Assembly (NCBI GenBank): GCA_017962845.1
Contig: JAGCUN010000002.1
Coordinates: 1-34,943, forward strand
DNA length: 34,943 bases
Reading direction: 5' to 3'
Source: Bacteroidales bacterium
Lineage (GTDB): Bacteria > Bacteroidota > Bacteroidia > Bacteroidales > WCHB1-69
In this document: positions 24,342-33,112 of the stretch, one piece after another
Layout: each line of letters starts with the position of its first letter
Numbering within the stretch: position 1 is the first letter of the stretch
Position numbers and translations under genes: made by a program
Notes under the pieces: model-generated
Seen by the model: the letters and a program-made list of their open reading frames with translations, nothing else
The model's database searches: none
What the model was told of the DNA's origin: nothing

Positions 24342-25178
24342 ATGAAAACCAAAATTTTCTCCCTCTGCCTGATGGCAGCATTGTGTTTCCCTTTTATGGC
24401 TTATTGCCAATATTATGATGATGTAGATATTGATGAAATCATTGAAAAAGCTTGGGATCCCCAACAAAAGGCCATAGACTCGCTGAAGCAATTGTCGATG
24501 AACTATTACAAAGACCTAAGCCACTGGGACATTTTTATTGAGCCGGCTGTGACGGTGCAGGAAGACACGGCCTTCGACCCCGCCGGCATGAAACACGCCT
24601 ATTTTGTGCGCCGTTTCTACTTTATTGCCGTACCCCACGCCTCCGACTTCCAGTATCAGCCCTCGGTCGTGGGTCCGCACCTGTACGCCTACGGGCAAAA
24701 GATGCCGCTGGAAGCCCATGACGCCCAGCAACTGCAAATGATTCGCAAGGCGGTATTCCCCTTCGCCGCCGATTTTTCGGCCAACACATCCAGCCGAGCG
24801 ATCTTCCAACAATATGTGGAGAAAAATTTCGACAAAGACTACCAATATGTGGTGGACAGTCTGATAGCTTGGAAAATCAGCCATCTCAAAAGCTACGACT
24901 TTAGAGATACCACTTCTTCATCCGACGTGATTAGCGTAGAAATTTCTCAAAAGATCAAACGCTCAAATATACTTACCTGTCTGACCGATGAATATGCTAA
25001 AGCAGTACCTCAGCCCACCATCACGGAAGCACCTGCCCGCGAGCCCATCGAATCGCCCAAAAGTATCGAACAACTGAAGAACATGGCGGTGAAAAAAACA
25101 GAACAACATCTACCTCCTGCCAGCCAATTCTATCCTGAACGGAATCGCTCAGCAACCATCCGAAAATTATTACGATGA
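24342..25178 (+). CDS. Secreted protein, 5' part of a frame-shifted gene
   Basis: A 278-codon frame with a signal peptide (MKTKIFSLCLMAALCFPFMAYCQ), 5 bp after the transglutaminase-like gene. No known family. Up to residue 250 (IEQLKNMAV) it reads like a normal protein. At the A7 run 25092-25098 the +1 frame (open from 25093) continues into the large downstream ORF with good protein-like sequence, while this frame ends 28 codons later in basic, low-quality sequence (ERNRSATIRKLLR). Removing one A would join both into one secreted protein of about 618 residues. Confidence 0.65.
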   Translation: MKTKIFSLCLMAALCFPFMAYCQYYDDVDIDEIIEKAWDPQQKAIDSLKQLSMNYYKDLSHWDIFIEPAVTVQEDTAFDPAGMKHAYFVRRFYFIAVPHASDFQYQPSVVGPHLYAYGQKMPLEAHDAQQLQMIRKAVFPFAADFSANTSSRAIFQQYVEKNFDKDYQYVVDSLIAWKISHLKSYDFRDTTSSSDVISVEISQKIKRSNILTCLTDEYAKAVPQPTITEAPAREPIESPKSIEQLKNMAVKKTEQHLPPASQFYPERNRSATIRKLLR

Positions 25179-26199
25179 AGAGGAGGCTTACGAATCCATC
25201 ATTGCAGGAATGACCATCAACAGAGACGACTACGAAGAATACGAGTATAGCCCCAACTATACCGACTTTCCCGTATCAGTCTCCGGACAGTCCTACTTCA
25301 TGCTCAACAGCCACGCCGTGCTCCTCTTTCCTGAGGTGTATTATGGAGGTGATCCTTATGAAACGGAATTTGCCTTTTTTCTCGAATCACGCAACCGATA
25401 TGATAGAAAGCAAACACCCGACACTGTCCTCATCATCTACCCCGACCGAATTAAGAAAATGACACTGAAAGAGTGTTATGAGGCCGGTTTGAAAGACACC
25501 AGCTGTAGTATTCATTCACAATTTCCACCATATTTAACCGTATATGTAAGCGATGATTTGTATGAGGAAGGCTATTATGACGATTGCAAGGAATGCTACA
25601 CCAAGAGTGCCATCTTGGGACATTTGAACGAAGGCAGTGTGTTGTATGATTATTTCGCAAAAGATTTTTACAAAAACAATTTGGCTTACACCTCTTCCAA
25701 AAGTATTGGATATGCTCCCAACTATTATCGTTATTTAGATGATTATGATTATGATTATGAATATGATGATGTTGAATCGGAAGGGGCGGATACCGTTTAT
25801 TTCTCAAAAGAGCAGAGCCAGCGAATCAGAAAACTGATGAAAAAGAGAATTCACCTTTACGGTCAAGTAATGAAGCTGAAGACAAAAGCATACGCAGTAG
25901 CTGCTCCTTCAGAAATCCCACAAGGCCAAATCCATATCACCCATTCTTGGTGGGGATGGGAGATTGAAGGAGAGAACACTCAAAAAGAAGAATCCTACGA
26001 CGAGGATCTGGTAGTAGTGGCTGTGGACGATGTGGAGGATGTGGTGAATGGAACGAATGACTACCAAAAGAAGAAAGAACCTTGGGAGAAGAGATTCGAC
26101 AAGATGGAAAAGAAATTCTACCAACTGATTGATAAGATTGAAGAGGTTGAGGCGGCTATCAATACCATCACAGGGCATAGTATTGAGTTTGAATATTAA
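25093..26199 (+). CDS. 3' part of the frame-shifted secreted protein
   Basis: The frame is open from 25093 (first ATG 25210, 329 codons) and overlaps the upstream ORF by 86 nt in the +1 phase. The sequence before that ATG (SILNGIAQQPSENYYDEEEAYES) is protein-like, which supports one original gene. The protein is very acidic and Tyr-rich, with an Asp/Tyr tract encoded by GATTAT-like repeats at 25738-25770 and a C-terminal coiled-coil stretch (about residues 290-320, KRFDKMEKKFYQLIDKIEEV). The family is not recognised. If translated separately from 25210 it would lack a signal peptide. Confidence 0.65.
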   Translation, partial: KKQNNIYLLPANSILNGIAQQPSENYYDEEEAYESIIAGMTINRDDYEEYEYSPNYTDFPVSVSGQSYFMLNSHAVLLFPEVYYGGDPYETEFAFFLESRNRYDRKQTPDTVLIIYPDRIKKMTLKECYEAGLKDTSCSIHSQFPPYLTVYVSDDLYEEGYYDDCKECYTKSAILGHLNEGSVLYDYFAKDFYKNNLAYTSSKSIGYAPNYYRYLDDYDYDYEYDDVESEGADTVYFSKEQSQRIRKLMKKRIHLYGQVMKLKTKAYAVAAPSEIPQGQIHITHSWWGWEIEGENTQKEESYDEDLVVVAVDDVEDVVNGTNDYQKKKEPWEKRFDKMEKKFYQLIDKIEEVEAAINTITGHSIEFEY

Positions 26200-26250
26200 A
26201 CACAAATAGATTTTCATTTTACTTTCCACATCCCATAAATTTTAGGCGGG

Positions 26251-26282
26251 TTTGCAATGAATGCAACAAATTTGTATATTTG
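26251..26282 (+). promoter_or_regulatory. Full Bacteroidota promoter for the DUF4301 gene
   Basis: TTTG at 26251-26254, a 20-bp spacer, then TATATTTG at 26275-26282: a near-consensus TTTG/TAnnTTTG promoter. Transcription would begin near 26289, so the upstream TTG-initiated extension of the frame is excluded. Confidence 0.8.
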
Positions 26283-26306
26283 CGCATTCATTTCAAACCC
26301 GTCATC

Positions 26307-27788
26307 ATGTTCACATTATCATCCCAAGACATTGAATTTCTGCACCATAGAGGCAGCAACGAGGAGGATGTGCTCCGGCAGTTCCACTACTTTGAAACCG
26401 GATTTCCCTTTGCGCGGTTAGAAAGCGCAGCCGCCATCGGCAACGGCATCCTGAAAATTGCCGACGCCGACCGCGAAGACCTGGTGGCCCGCTACGACCA
26501 ACTGACGGCCGGCAAGAGCCTGCTGAAGTTCGTGCCCGCCTCGGGCGCCGCATCCCGCATGTTCAAGGAGGCCTACTCCTTCCTCGACGGCGGCGACAGC
26601 GTACGCGAGGCCGCCATCGGCATGCTCCACACCCTCCCCCACCTCGCCCTATACGACGACCTCCGCGCCGCGATGGCCCACGACGGACTGTCGCTCGATG
26701 AGGCCATCGCCCACGACGATTTCAAAACCGTGTTCGAGTACCTGCTCACCGAAAAAGGGCTCAACTACGGCAACAAGCCCAAGGGCGTGCTGAAATTCCA
26801 CCGCTACGCCGACGGCTGCCGCACCCCCTTCGAGGAACATCTCGTGGAGGCGGCCCTCTACGCCCGCCAGTCAGACGGCACCTGCCACCTGCACTTCACC
26901 GTGTCGCCACAGCATCTGCCGTTGTTCACACAACTTCTTGATAGCGTTAAAGATAAATATGAAAAGAAGTTCGGAGTGAAATACATCATCGACTTCTCCT
27001 TCCAGTCGCCGGCCACCGACACACTGGCCGCCACGCCCGACAACCAGCCTTTCCGCGACCACGACGGCAACCTGCTGTTCCGTCCCGGCGGCCATGGCGC
27101 CCTCATCGACAACCTCGACCGGCTGCGCGCCGACATCATCTTCGTGAAGAACATCGACAACGTGTTTGCCGACGACACCGTAGCCGACACAGTGACCTAC
27201 AAGAAACTGCTGGCCGCCCACCTCCTGCACTTGCAGCAGCGGGTGTTCGACGCCGTACAGCTGCTGCGCAATCCCGCCGTCAGCGACGCGCAGCTGGCTG
27301 ATATTCGGAAATTTGCCGAGACGGAGCTGTTCATCCGTTTTGCCGAAGGAGCGGTCGGAAGAGAGGAGCTGCTCGACAAGCTGTGCCGTCCCATCCGGGT
27401 GTGCGGCATGGTGAAGAACGAAGGCGAGCCCGGCGGCGGCCCCTACCTCGTACGCGACTCGCGCGGCGAATGCTCCTGGCAGATTGTGGAGAGCTCGCAG
27501 ATCGACACCGCCGACCCGCAGCAGAAGTCCATCATGATGCACTCCTCCCACTTCAACCCGGTGGACCTCGTGTGCAGCTTCCGCACACCCGACGGCGACT
27601 TCTACCACCTCCCCGACTTCGTGGACCCCGAAACAGGCTTCATCTCCTCCAAGTCGTACGAGGGCAGAACCCTGAAAGCCATGGAGTTGCCCGGCCTGTG
27701 GAACGGCGCAATGGCCCGCTGGATTACGGTCTTTGTGGAAGTGCCTCTCACCACCTTCCACCCGGTGAAGACCATCCGCGACCTGTAG
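26307..27788 (+). CDS. DUF4301 family protein
   Basis: A 493-residue cytosolic protein with no signal peptide. It fits DUF4301, a Bacteroidota family of about 500 residues, by SSQDIEFLHHRGSNEEDVLRQ, the LLKFVPASGAASRMFK motif, NYGNKPKGVLKFHRYADG, LFRPGGHGALIDNLD and a final WNGAMARWITVFVEVP. The Gly-rich FRPGGHGAL and FVPASGAASRMF stretches recall nucleotide-sugar or phosphate-binding enzymes, but no reaction is established. The start at 26307 is fixed by the promoter. Confidence 0.85.
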   Translation: MFTLSSQDIEFLHHRGSNEEDVLRQFHYFETGFPFARLESAAAIGNGILKIADADREDLVARYDQLTAGKSLLKFVPASGAASRMFKEAYSFLDGGDSVREAAIGMLHTLPHLALYDDLRAAMAHDGLSLDEAIAHDDFKTVFEYLLTEKGLNYGNKPKGVLKFHRYADGCRTPFEEHLVEAALYARQSDGTCHLHFTVSPQHLPLFTQLLDSVKDKYEKKFGVKYIIDFSFQSPATDTLAATPDNQPFRDHDGNLLFRPGGHGALIDNLDRLRADIIFVKNIDNVFADDTVADTVTYKKLLAAHLLHLQQRVFDAVQLLRNPAVSDAQLADIRKFAETELFIRFAEGAVGREELLDKLCRPIRVCGMVKNEGEPGGGPYLVRDSRGECSWQIVESSQIDTADPQQKSIMMHSSHFNPVDLVCSFRTPDGDFYHLPDFVDPETGFISSKSYEGRTLKAMELPGLWNGAMARWITVFVEVPLTTFHPVKTIRDL

Positions 27789-27831
27789 GAAAGCGTCAAC
27801 ACATTTTCATAAAAACCTAATATCAATCGCT

Positions 27832-29586
27832 ATGAAAAAAACAATATTAGCCCTCATCGCTGGAATCTTTTTCCTCTGTGGACTGACCAGCACCGTACAG
27901 GCGCAAAACATCACGTTAACCTTCACAGGGCAGGATGCCGCCGACCAATACGTGCAATTAGACATGGTAATCGTCACCAACGTCACACGGGGCTGGCAGG
28001 AGATTCTTTTCTGGGACGATACCGTGCTGGTGATGGAAAACCAGATTGGGATACATGAAATTGGGGCGAATGGGGCGAATAATTATTCGCCCCTACGATT
28101 GTCGCAAAACAACCCGAACCCGTTTGTCGGCACCACCGACGCACACCTGACGGTGGCGGACGCGGGGACGGTGACATTGGAAATTGTGGATGGGAATGGC
28201 AAAATTGTAGGGACGCACCGCGTGCGTCCGGAAATTGGCACCCACCAATTCCGCGTCACCCTGGCCACCGCCGGCACGTATGTGATGACCGCCCGCCAAA
28301 ACGGCCAATCGTCATCCATCAAGATGGTGTGCAACGGCGAAGGCAACGGCAACCGGATTGAGTATTTGGGGTCTGTAGAGACGTGCCATGGCGCGTCTCT
28401 ACAGACAAAATCCACCACCAACCGGCCGTTTCAAATCGGCGACCAGATGGAATTTGTGGGGTATGCCATCATCAATGGGGAGGAATTCGAAAGCCCGATC
28501 CTCACCCAAACGTTGGAGGGCTCGCAGACCATTATTATACCCTTCAATGAAACACAATTGCATTACAACCTGCCTGTCGTCATCACCGATACGGTCAGCG
28601 ACATTACCGACTTTACCGCCACCTGCGGCGGCACCGTAACCGATGACGGTGGCGACAGCACGGTTACACGCGGCGTGTGCTGGAGCACGGTCCCCAATCC
28701 CATCATCGGCAACATCCATACCCTTGACGGTCATGGCATGGGCAGCTTCACCAGCAGTCTTACTGGACTGCAGTCCGGCCTCACCATATACGTGCGGGCG
28801 TATGCCACCAACCATGAGGGGACGGCGTATGGCAACGAGGTGACTTTCACCATCCCCATCAACCCGAATGGCGACTCGCGGTCTTGTCCGAGCACCCCCA
28901 CCCTCACCGATGTGGATGGGAATATTTATAACACCGTGCAGATTGGCGAGCAGTGCTGGATGCGCGAGAACCTGCGCACAACAAGGTACGCCGACGGCAC
29001 CCCGATAGAGCACGGCAACGGTGGCTCCGACACCACGGCCTTCTGGTATTATCCGATGGGCGATGCCGCCAACAAGCCCAACTACGGTCTGTTGTACAAC
29101 TGGCCTGCGGTGGTGCGCGGGGAAACGGGCAGCGCGGCGAACCCGAGCGGTGTGCAAGGCATATGTCCTGACGGCTGGCACGTGCCGAGCGATGCGGAGT
29201 GGACTCAGCTGACCGACTACGTAAGCACCCACAGCGAATACGTATGCGGAGGGAATTATATCAACATCGCCAAAGCTATGGTCTCCACCGTAGGTTGGGA
29301 CCTCTCAAGCGCAGCCGATCCCTGTCTGGCGGGCAACGACACTCCTGCCACCAACAACGCCACAGGTTTCGGGGCATTGCCAGCAGGATACGGAGATAAT
29401 GAATACACCAATGAATTCACTTTTGGCGGTTTGGGGTACTACACTACCTTTTGGACATCCACTATCGCCGAGGTCAGTTACGACCCTGTCTATTACCGCA
29501 CTTTTCACTTCAATCTTGCCGAAATACTCAGGAACTATGACTATGGATATGGTTCTGCCAAATCTGTCCGCTGCATCCATGATTAG
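27832..29586 (+). CDS. Secreted FISUMP-domain protein with an internal T9SS-CTD-like domain
   Basis: A 584-residue protein with a signal peptide ending STVQAQ (residue 25). Residues about 83-170 resemble a type A T9SS sorting domain (LRLSQNNPNPF, TLEIVDGNGK, GTHQFRVTLATAGTYVMTA) but sit near the N-terminus. An Fn3-like segment (TCGGTVTDDGGDSTVTRGVCW, YVRAYATNHEGTAYGNEVTF) spans about 250-340. The C-terminal 230 residues are a FISUMP domain (IGEQCWMRENLRTTRYADGTPI, GLLYNWPAV, ICPDGWHVPSDAEW, SVRCIHD). Three palindromic DNA elements interrupt the frame in phase. It lies 43 bp after DUF4301 without an obvious promoter. Function unknown, likely surface. Confidence 0.87.
   Translation: MKKTILALIAGIFFLCGLTSTVQAQNITLTFTGQDAADQYVQLDMVIVTNVTRGWQEILFWDDTVLVMENQIGIHEIGANGANNYSPLRLSQNNPNPFVGTTDAHLTVADAGTVTLEIVDGNGKIVGTHRVRPEIGTHQFRVTLATAGTYVMTARQNGQSSSIKMVCNGEGNGNRIEYLGSVETCHGASLQTKSTTNRPFQIGDQMEFVGYAIINGEEFESPILTQTLEGSQTIIIPFNETQLHYNLPVVITDTVSDITDFTATCGGTVTDDGGDSTVTRGVCWSTVPNPIIGNIHTLDGHGMGSFTSSLTGLQSGLTIYVRAYATNHEGTAYGNEVTFTIPINPNGDSRSCPSTPTLTDVDGNIYNTVQIGEQCWMRENLRTTRYADGTPIEHGNGGSDTTAFWYYPMGDAANKPNYGLLYNWPAVVRGETGSAANPSGVQGICPDGWHVPSDAEWTQLTDYVSTHSEYVCGGNYINIAKAMVSTVGWDLSSAADPCLAGNDTPATNNATGFGALPAGYGDNEYTNEFTFGGLGYYTTFWTSTIAEVSYDPVYYRTFHFNLAEILRNYDYGYGSAKSVRCIHD
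28072..28093. repeat. ORF-embedded perfect palindrome 1
   Basis: A perfect 22-bp palindrome (arms GGGGCGAATAA/TTATTCGCCCC) inside the FISUMP gene, encoding part of NGANNYSPL. A partial duplicate of its left arm precedes it at 28063-28071. Confidence 0.85.
28211..28229. repeat. ORF-embedded hairpin 2
   Basis: GGACGCAC and GTGCGTCC, a perfect 8-bp stem with a 3-nt loop, encoding part of GTHRVRP in the FISUMP gene. Confidence 0.8.
28371..28406. repeat. ORF-embedded palindrome 3
   Basis: A 36-bp near-perfect palindrome with 13-bp perfect arms GTCTGTAGAGACG/CGTCTCTACAGAC around a CCATGG centre, one mismatched pair. It encodes SVETCHGASLQT in the FISUMP gene. Confidence 0.85.
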
Positions 29587-29670
29587 GAATGGTAATTTGA
29601 AGAATGAGATTTGAGAAATTAAAGTTGAAATATTTCTCATTTTAAATTTTTAATTTTTAATTTTTTAAAA

Positions 29671-29678
29671 TACATTTG
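29671..29678 (+). promoter_or_regulatory. -7 promoter box for the fused dehydrogenase gene
   Basis: TACATTTG followed by CAAC, downstream of a T-rich stretch; the gene starts 66 bp further on. Confidence 0.6.
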
Positions 29679-29744
29679 CAACAATTTTCTTCACAAGAAT
29701 ACAATCAATAAAATAACTGATAAACAACAATTTACCTCTTTTTT

Positions 29745-32700
29745 ATGTACAAAATTAATGAACATCCGATTTTAGACATTCCGAAAACGGAAGAAGTTGT
29801 CTTTGAATTTAACGGACAGAAGGTGGTGGGGCACAAGGGCTACACCATCGCTGCCGCCCTCCATCAGGCGGGTTTCCCGATTCATAGTCACAGCATCGAC
29901 GGGCGCGAACGCTCCCTCGAGTGCGGCATCGGCAAGTGCGGTGCCTGCCAGATGCTGGTGGACGGCGTCATCAAACGTATCTGCATCACCCCCGTTGACG
30001 GTGTAAAGGAGGTGCGGGAGATTCCCCAGAACTACTTCCCGCAGGCCGCCGAGCCGCAACAGCAGACCCAGAAAATTTACAAGACCCAAGTGGTCATCAT
30101 CGGTGCCGGTCCTGCCGGTCTCGCCTGCCGTGAGATGCTCAACGAGCAGGGTATCAGCAATATCGTTATCGACAACAACGAGCGTGTGGGCGGTCAGTTT
30201 AACATGCAGACCCACCAGTTCTTCTTCTTTGAGAAAGAAAAACTGTACGGCGGAATGCGTGGGTTCGACATCGCCAAGACGCTGGCCGGCGACGACCACA
30301 GCGGCATCTTCCTCAACTCCACTGTTTGGGATTTGCTCGAAGGTCCCCGCGTGGCCGTCAAGAACCTGAAAGATGGCAGCATCTACTACGTGGATGCCGA
30401 ATATCTGGTGGTGGCCACTGGTGCGGTTCCGTTTATGCCGGTATTTGAGAACGACGATCTGCCGGGCGTTTACACCGCCGCCGTCGTCCAGAAGATGATG
30501 AACGTGGAGCACACCCTCCTCGGCAAGCGCATCCTCTCCATCGGTGCCGGCAACATCGGCTACCTCACCTCCTACCAGGCCACGCAGGCCGGCGCGAAAG
30601 TCGTCGCCATCGTGGAGGCCATGGACCACGAGGGTGGTTTCCCCGTACAGGCCAACCGTGTGCGCCGTCTCGGCATCCCGATCTACACCTCGCACGTACT
30701 GCTGCGCGCCATCCCCAACGAAGACCATACCGGCATCGTCGGCGCGGTCATCGCCGAATGCAAGAACTTCAAACCCGTGCCCGGCACCGAAAAGACCATC
30801 GAGGGCATCGACGTTATAAATATATGTACCGGCCTCATCCCCGACAACCAGCTGCTGCTGAAAGGCCGCCAGGTGTTCGGCCTCAACACCTTCGGCGCGG
30901 GCGACGCCGTACGCGTGGGCGAAGGCACCTGCGCCGTGCTCCGCGGCAAACAGGTCGCTCTCGAAATCGCCATGCAGATGGGCAAGCGCGTCAACTACGA
31001 CGACTATCTCGCCATCTCCAAGCAATATATTGACTCCCAACAACATCCCGTCCGCGTGCTGGAGACTCCCAACAAGCCCACCACCGAACGGATGAACGAG
31101 AAGGGCTTCGTGGTGGCCGACTGCCTCTACGGCTTCGCCTGCAACCCCTGCTCCTTCTCCTGCCCGCAAGGTGCCATAACCAAGTCCAGCACCTCCAGCG
31201 TGCCCGTCATCGACTACAACAAGTGTATCGGCTGTATGGAGTGCGTGTCGCACTGTCCGGGTTTGGCCATCTTCGGCTATAACTTGCAGAAAGAGTGGCT
31301 CTTCCTCCCCATTGAATACCACGTGGAGAAGGGTGCCGAAGTGGTGCTTATCAACGACAAGGGCGAAAAGGTGGGCGAAGGTGTGGTGGAGAACATCAAA
31401 GTCAACCCCAACAAGACCAATGTGGCCCGCGTGAAAGCGCTGGATATCAAGGGTGAAAAGATGACCGAAGTAACGGGCTTCATCGTGAAAGAGAAGTTCG
31501 GCGAAAAGGTGCAGATGGCAGCCGCCAAGGACGAAAAGTCACCCGCCTACGTCTGCCACTGCGAGGACGTGCAGCTTGACAAGCTGCTGAAGGTCATCGG
31601 CGACCGCAAGATCATTTCCGTGGACGAGCTGAAGCACACCACGAGAATCGGTATGGGCACCTGCCGTGGCAAGCGCTGCATCCCGCGTGTGAAGCAGCTG
31701 CTGCGCGGTTACGGTATCGAGGTGGTGGGCGACGCCACCCCGCGTGGACCGCTCTCCAACCAGCTCACCATCAACGAGATGCAACCCAACGACCTGCCGA
31801 AAGAATTCATCACCGACGTGAAGAAAGCGACCCGCAAGGTGGAATGCGACGTGTTTGTGGCAGGCGGCGGTATCGCCGGTAGCGGCCTGTTCCGCTATTT
31901 CGCTGAAAGTGGCAAGAAGACCGTGCTCTGCAACGCCGAACGCGGTTCCTCATGGCGCTGTATCGGTGGCGGCCGTCCGGCCTTCTCCGTTCCTGAGATC
32001 GCCGACATCGCCAACCACAACCAGGACATCTTCCGTGAGTTGCAAAGCAAGACCGATGTGGGCTACTACCCCATCCGTTATGTCGGCTTCGCCCATGATG
32101 AAGCCACCTACAAGTCCTTGGAGGCCTCCCTCGGCTGGTCGGACGGCTACATGGTGGACCGCAAGGACTTCCAGAAGGAGATTTCGCCCTACTTCAACCC
32201 GAAACTTGAGACGTACAGTGCTGCCTGCGTCACCAACAACTGCTGGCAGGCCACGCCCGGCAAGGTCATCGACTACATCCGTCACCTCGCCTGCGAGAAG
32301 GGCGGTGTACTGCTCGAAGACTGCCGCCTGGTGGAAGTGCAGCGCACGGCCAAGGGCTTCATGGCACTGGTTTACACGCACGACAAAGAGTATGTGGAGT
32401 ACCACTGCGAGCACTTTGTCAACGCCTTAGGTTATCAGGCCGCCAAGTTCGCCAAACAGTTGGGTATTGAAACGGGTCTTTATCCTATTAAGCACCAAGC
32501 CTTTATCACCGGCCGTCTGCCGATGTTGGGCAAGGATGGCGAATGCCTCGACATGCTCATCGACCGCCGCCGGTACAAAGGCTTCTCCGCCGTTTACGGA
32601 CAGCAGTTCAAGGAGACGGGCCAGATCATTGGCTGCGCTTCTCCAGGTACCGACTCTGCCGAAGCGGGCAAGAACCTGAAATACAACGCACAAGACTTCC

Positions 32701-32969
32701 TCGAAATCTGTTCCGAGATGTTCCGCGAGTGGATTCCGCAGCTGGGTGCCGTCAGCTTCCAGGCCTTCTGGGCGGGCTACTACACCGAGCCGCGCTACAT
32801 CATCGACCCGGGCCACGGCTTGCTCGTCGGCTTGCAGGGCCACGGCTTCATGCTGGGACAGTACCTCGCCAAGATCTACGTGGACAAGTATATGGGCAAG
32901 GAAGTTCCTGCGTATATGGACCGTTTGTTGCTCAGCGGCGACGGGCTGTGCGAGAACGCCTTCAAATAG
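29745..32969 (+). CDS. Fused iron-sulfur flavoprotein, amino-acid/amine dehydrogenase of the HcnABC/OoxAB type
   Basis: A 1074-residue cytosolic enzyme joining parts normally on separate subunits. Residues 15-95 are a [2Fe-2S] ferredoxin domain (Cys60, 65, 68, 80). Residues 113-415 are an FAD/NAD(P) oxidoreductase domain (IIGAGPAGLA at 118 and ILSIGAGNIG at 263). Residues 460-510 have two [4Fe-4S] Cys sets (460, 466, 469, 473; 494, 497, 500, 504). Residues 600-660 are a BFD-type [2Fe-2S] domain (CHC at 604-606, Cys640, Cys645). Residues 700-1070 are a DAO domain (AGGGIAGSG at 706, GLQGHGFMLGQYLA near the end). Relatives oxidise glycine, opines, D-hydroxyproline, proline or sarcosine; the substrate cannot be chosen from sequence. 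Monocistronic, with promoter and strong terminator. Confidence 0.9.
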   Translation: MYKINEHPILDIPKTEEVVFEFNGQKVVGHKGYTIAAALHQAGFPIHSHSIDGRERSLECGIGKCGACQMLVDGVIKRICITPVDGVKEVREIPQNYFPQAAEPQQQTQKIYKTQVVIIGAGPAGLACREMLNEQGISNIVIDNNERVGGQFNMQTHQFFFFEKEKLYGGMRGFDIAKTLAGDDHSGIFLNSTVWDLLEGPRVAVKNLKDGSIYYVDAEYLVVATGAVPFMPVFENDDLPGVYTAAVVQKMMNVEHTLLGKRILSIGAGNIGYLTSYQATQAGAKVVAIVEAMDHEGGFPVQANRVRRLGIPIYTSHVLLRAIPNEDHTGIVGAVIAECKNFKPVPGTEKTIEGIDVINICTGLIPDNQLLLKGRQVFGLNTFGAGDAVRVGEGTCAVLRGKQVALEIAMQMGKRVNYDDYLAISKQYIDSQQHPVRVLETPNKPTTERMNEKGFVVADCLYGFACNPCSFSCPQGAITKSSTSSVPVIDYNKCIGCMECVSHCPGLAIFGYNLQKEWLFLPIEYHVEKGAEVVLINDKGEKVGEGVVENIKVNPNKTNVARVKALDIKGEKMTEVTGFIVKEKFGEKVQMAAAKDEKSPAYVCHCEDVQLDKLLKVIGDRKIISVDELKHTTRIGMGTCRGKRCIPRVKQLLRGYGIEVVGDATPRGPLSNQLTINEMQPNDLPKEFITDVKKATRKVECDVFVAGGGIAGSGLFRYFAESGKKTVLCNAERGSSWRCIGGGRPAFSVPEIADIANHNQDIFRELQSKTDVGYYPIRYVGFAHDEATYKSLEASLGWSDGYMVDRKDFQKEISPYFNPKLETYSAACVTNNCWQATPGKVIDYIRHLACEKGGVLLEDCRLVEVQRTAKGFMALVYTHDKEYVEYHCEHFVNALGYQAAKFAKQLGIETGLYPIKHQAFITGRLPMLGKDGECLDMLIDRRRYKGFSAVYGQQFKETGQIIGCASPGTDSAEAGKNLKYNAQDFLEICSEMFREWIPQLGAVSFQAFWAGYYTEPRYIIDPGHGLLVGLQGHGFMLGQYLAKIYVDKYMGKEVPAYMDRLLLSGDGLCENAFK

Positions 32970-32993
32970 AAGACTGTTACAATTGCATATTAC

Positions 32994-33033
32994 GGAGGGT
33001 GATGGGGATATGCTTCCCCACCCTCCTTTTTTT
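32994..33033 (+). terminator. Rho-independent terminator of the fused dehydrogenase gene
   Basis: A long stem GGAGGGTG-a-TGGGGA against TCCCCA-CCCTCC (32994-33026), with one bulged region, followed by a T-run. It lies 25 bp after the stop. Confidence 0.88.
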
Positions 33034-33112
33034 ATTCATCTTGTAATGAGGCACACTCACTCTGTACCCCGTACAAAAAAAGGAACGAAGTCGAGTGGCG
33101 TATGGGATGGGA

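Noticed and set aside
29772..31322. 516-codon minus-strand open frame
   Set aside because: Antisense shadow of the fused dehydrogenase, whose sense frame has every expected motif.
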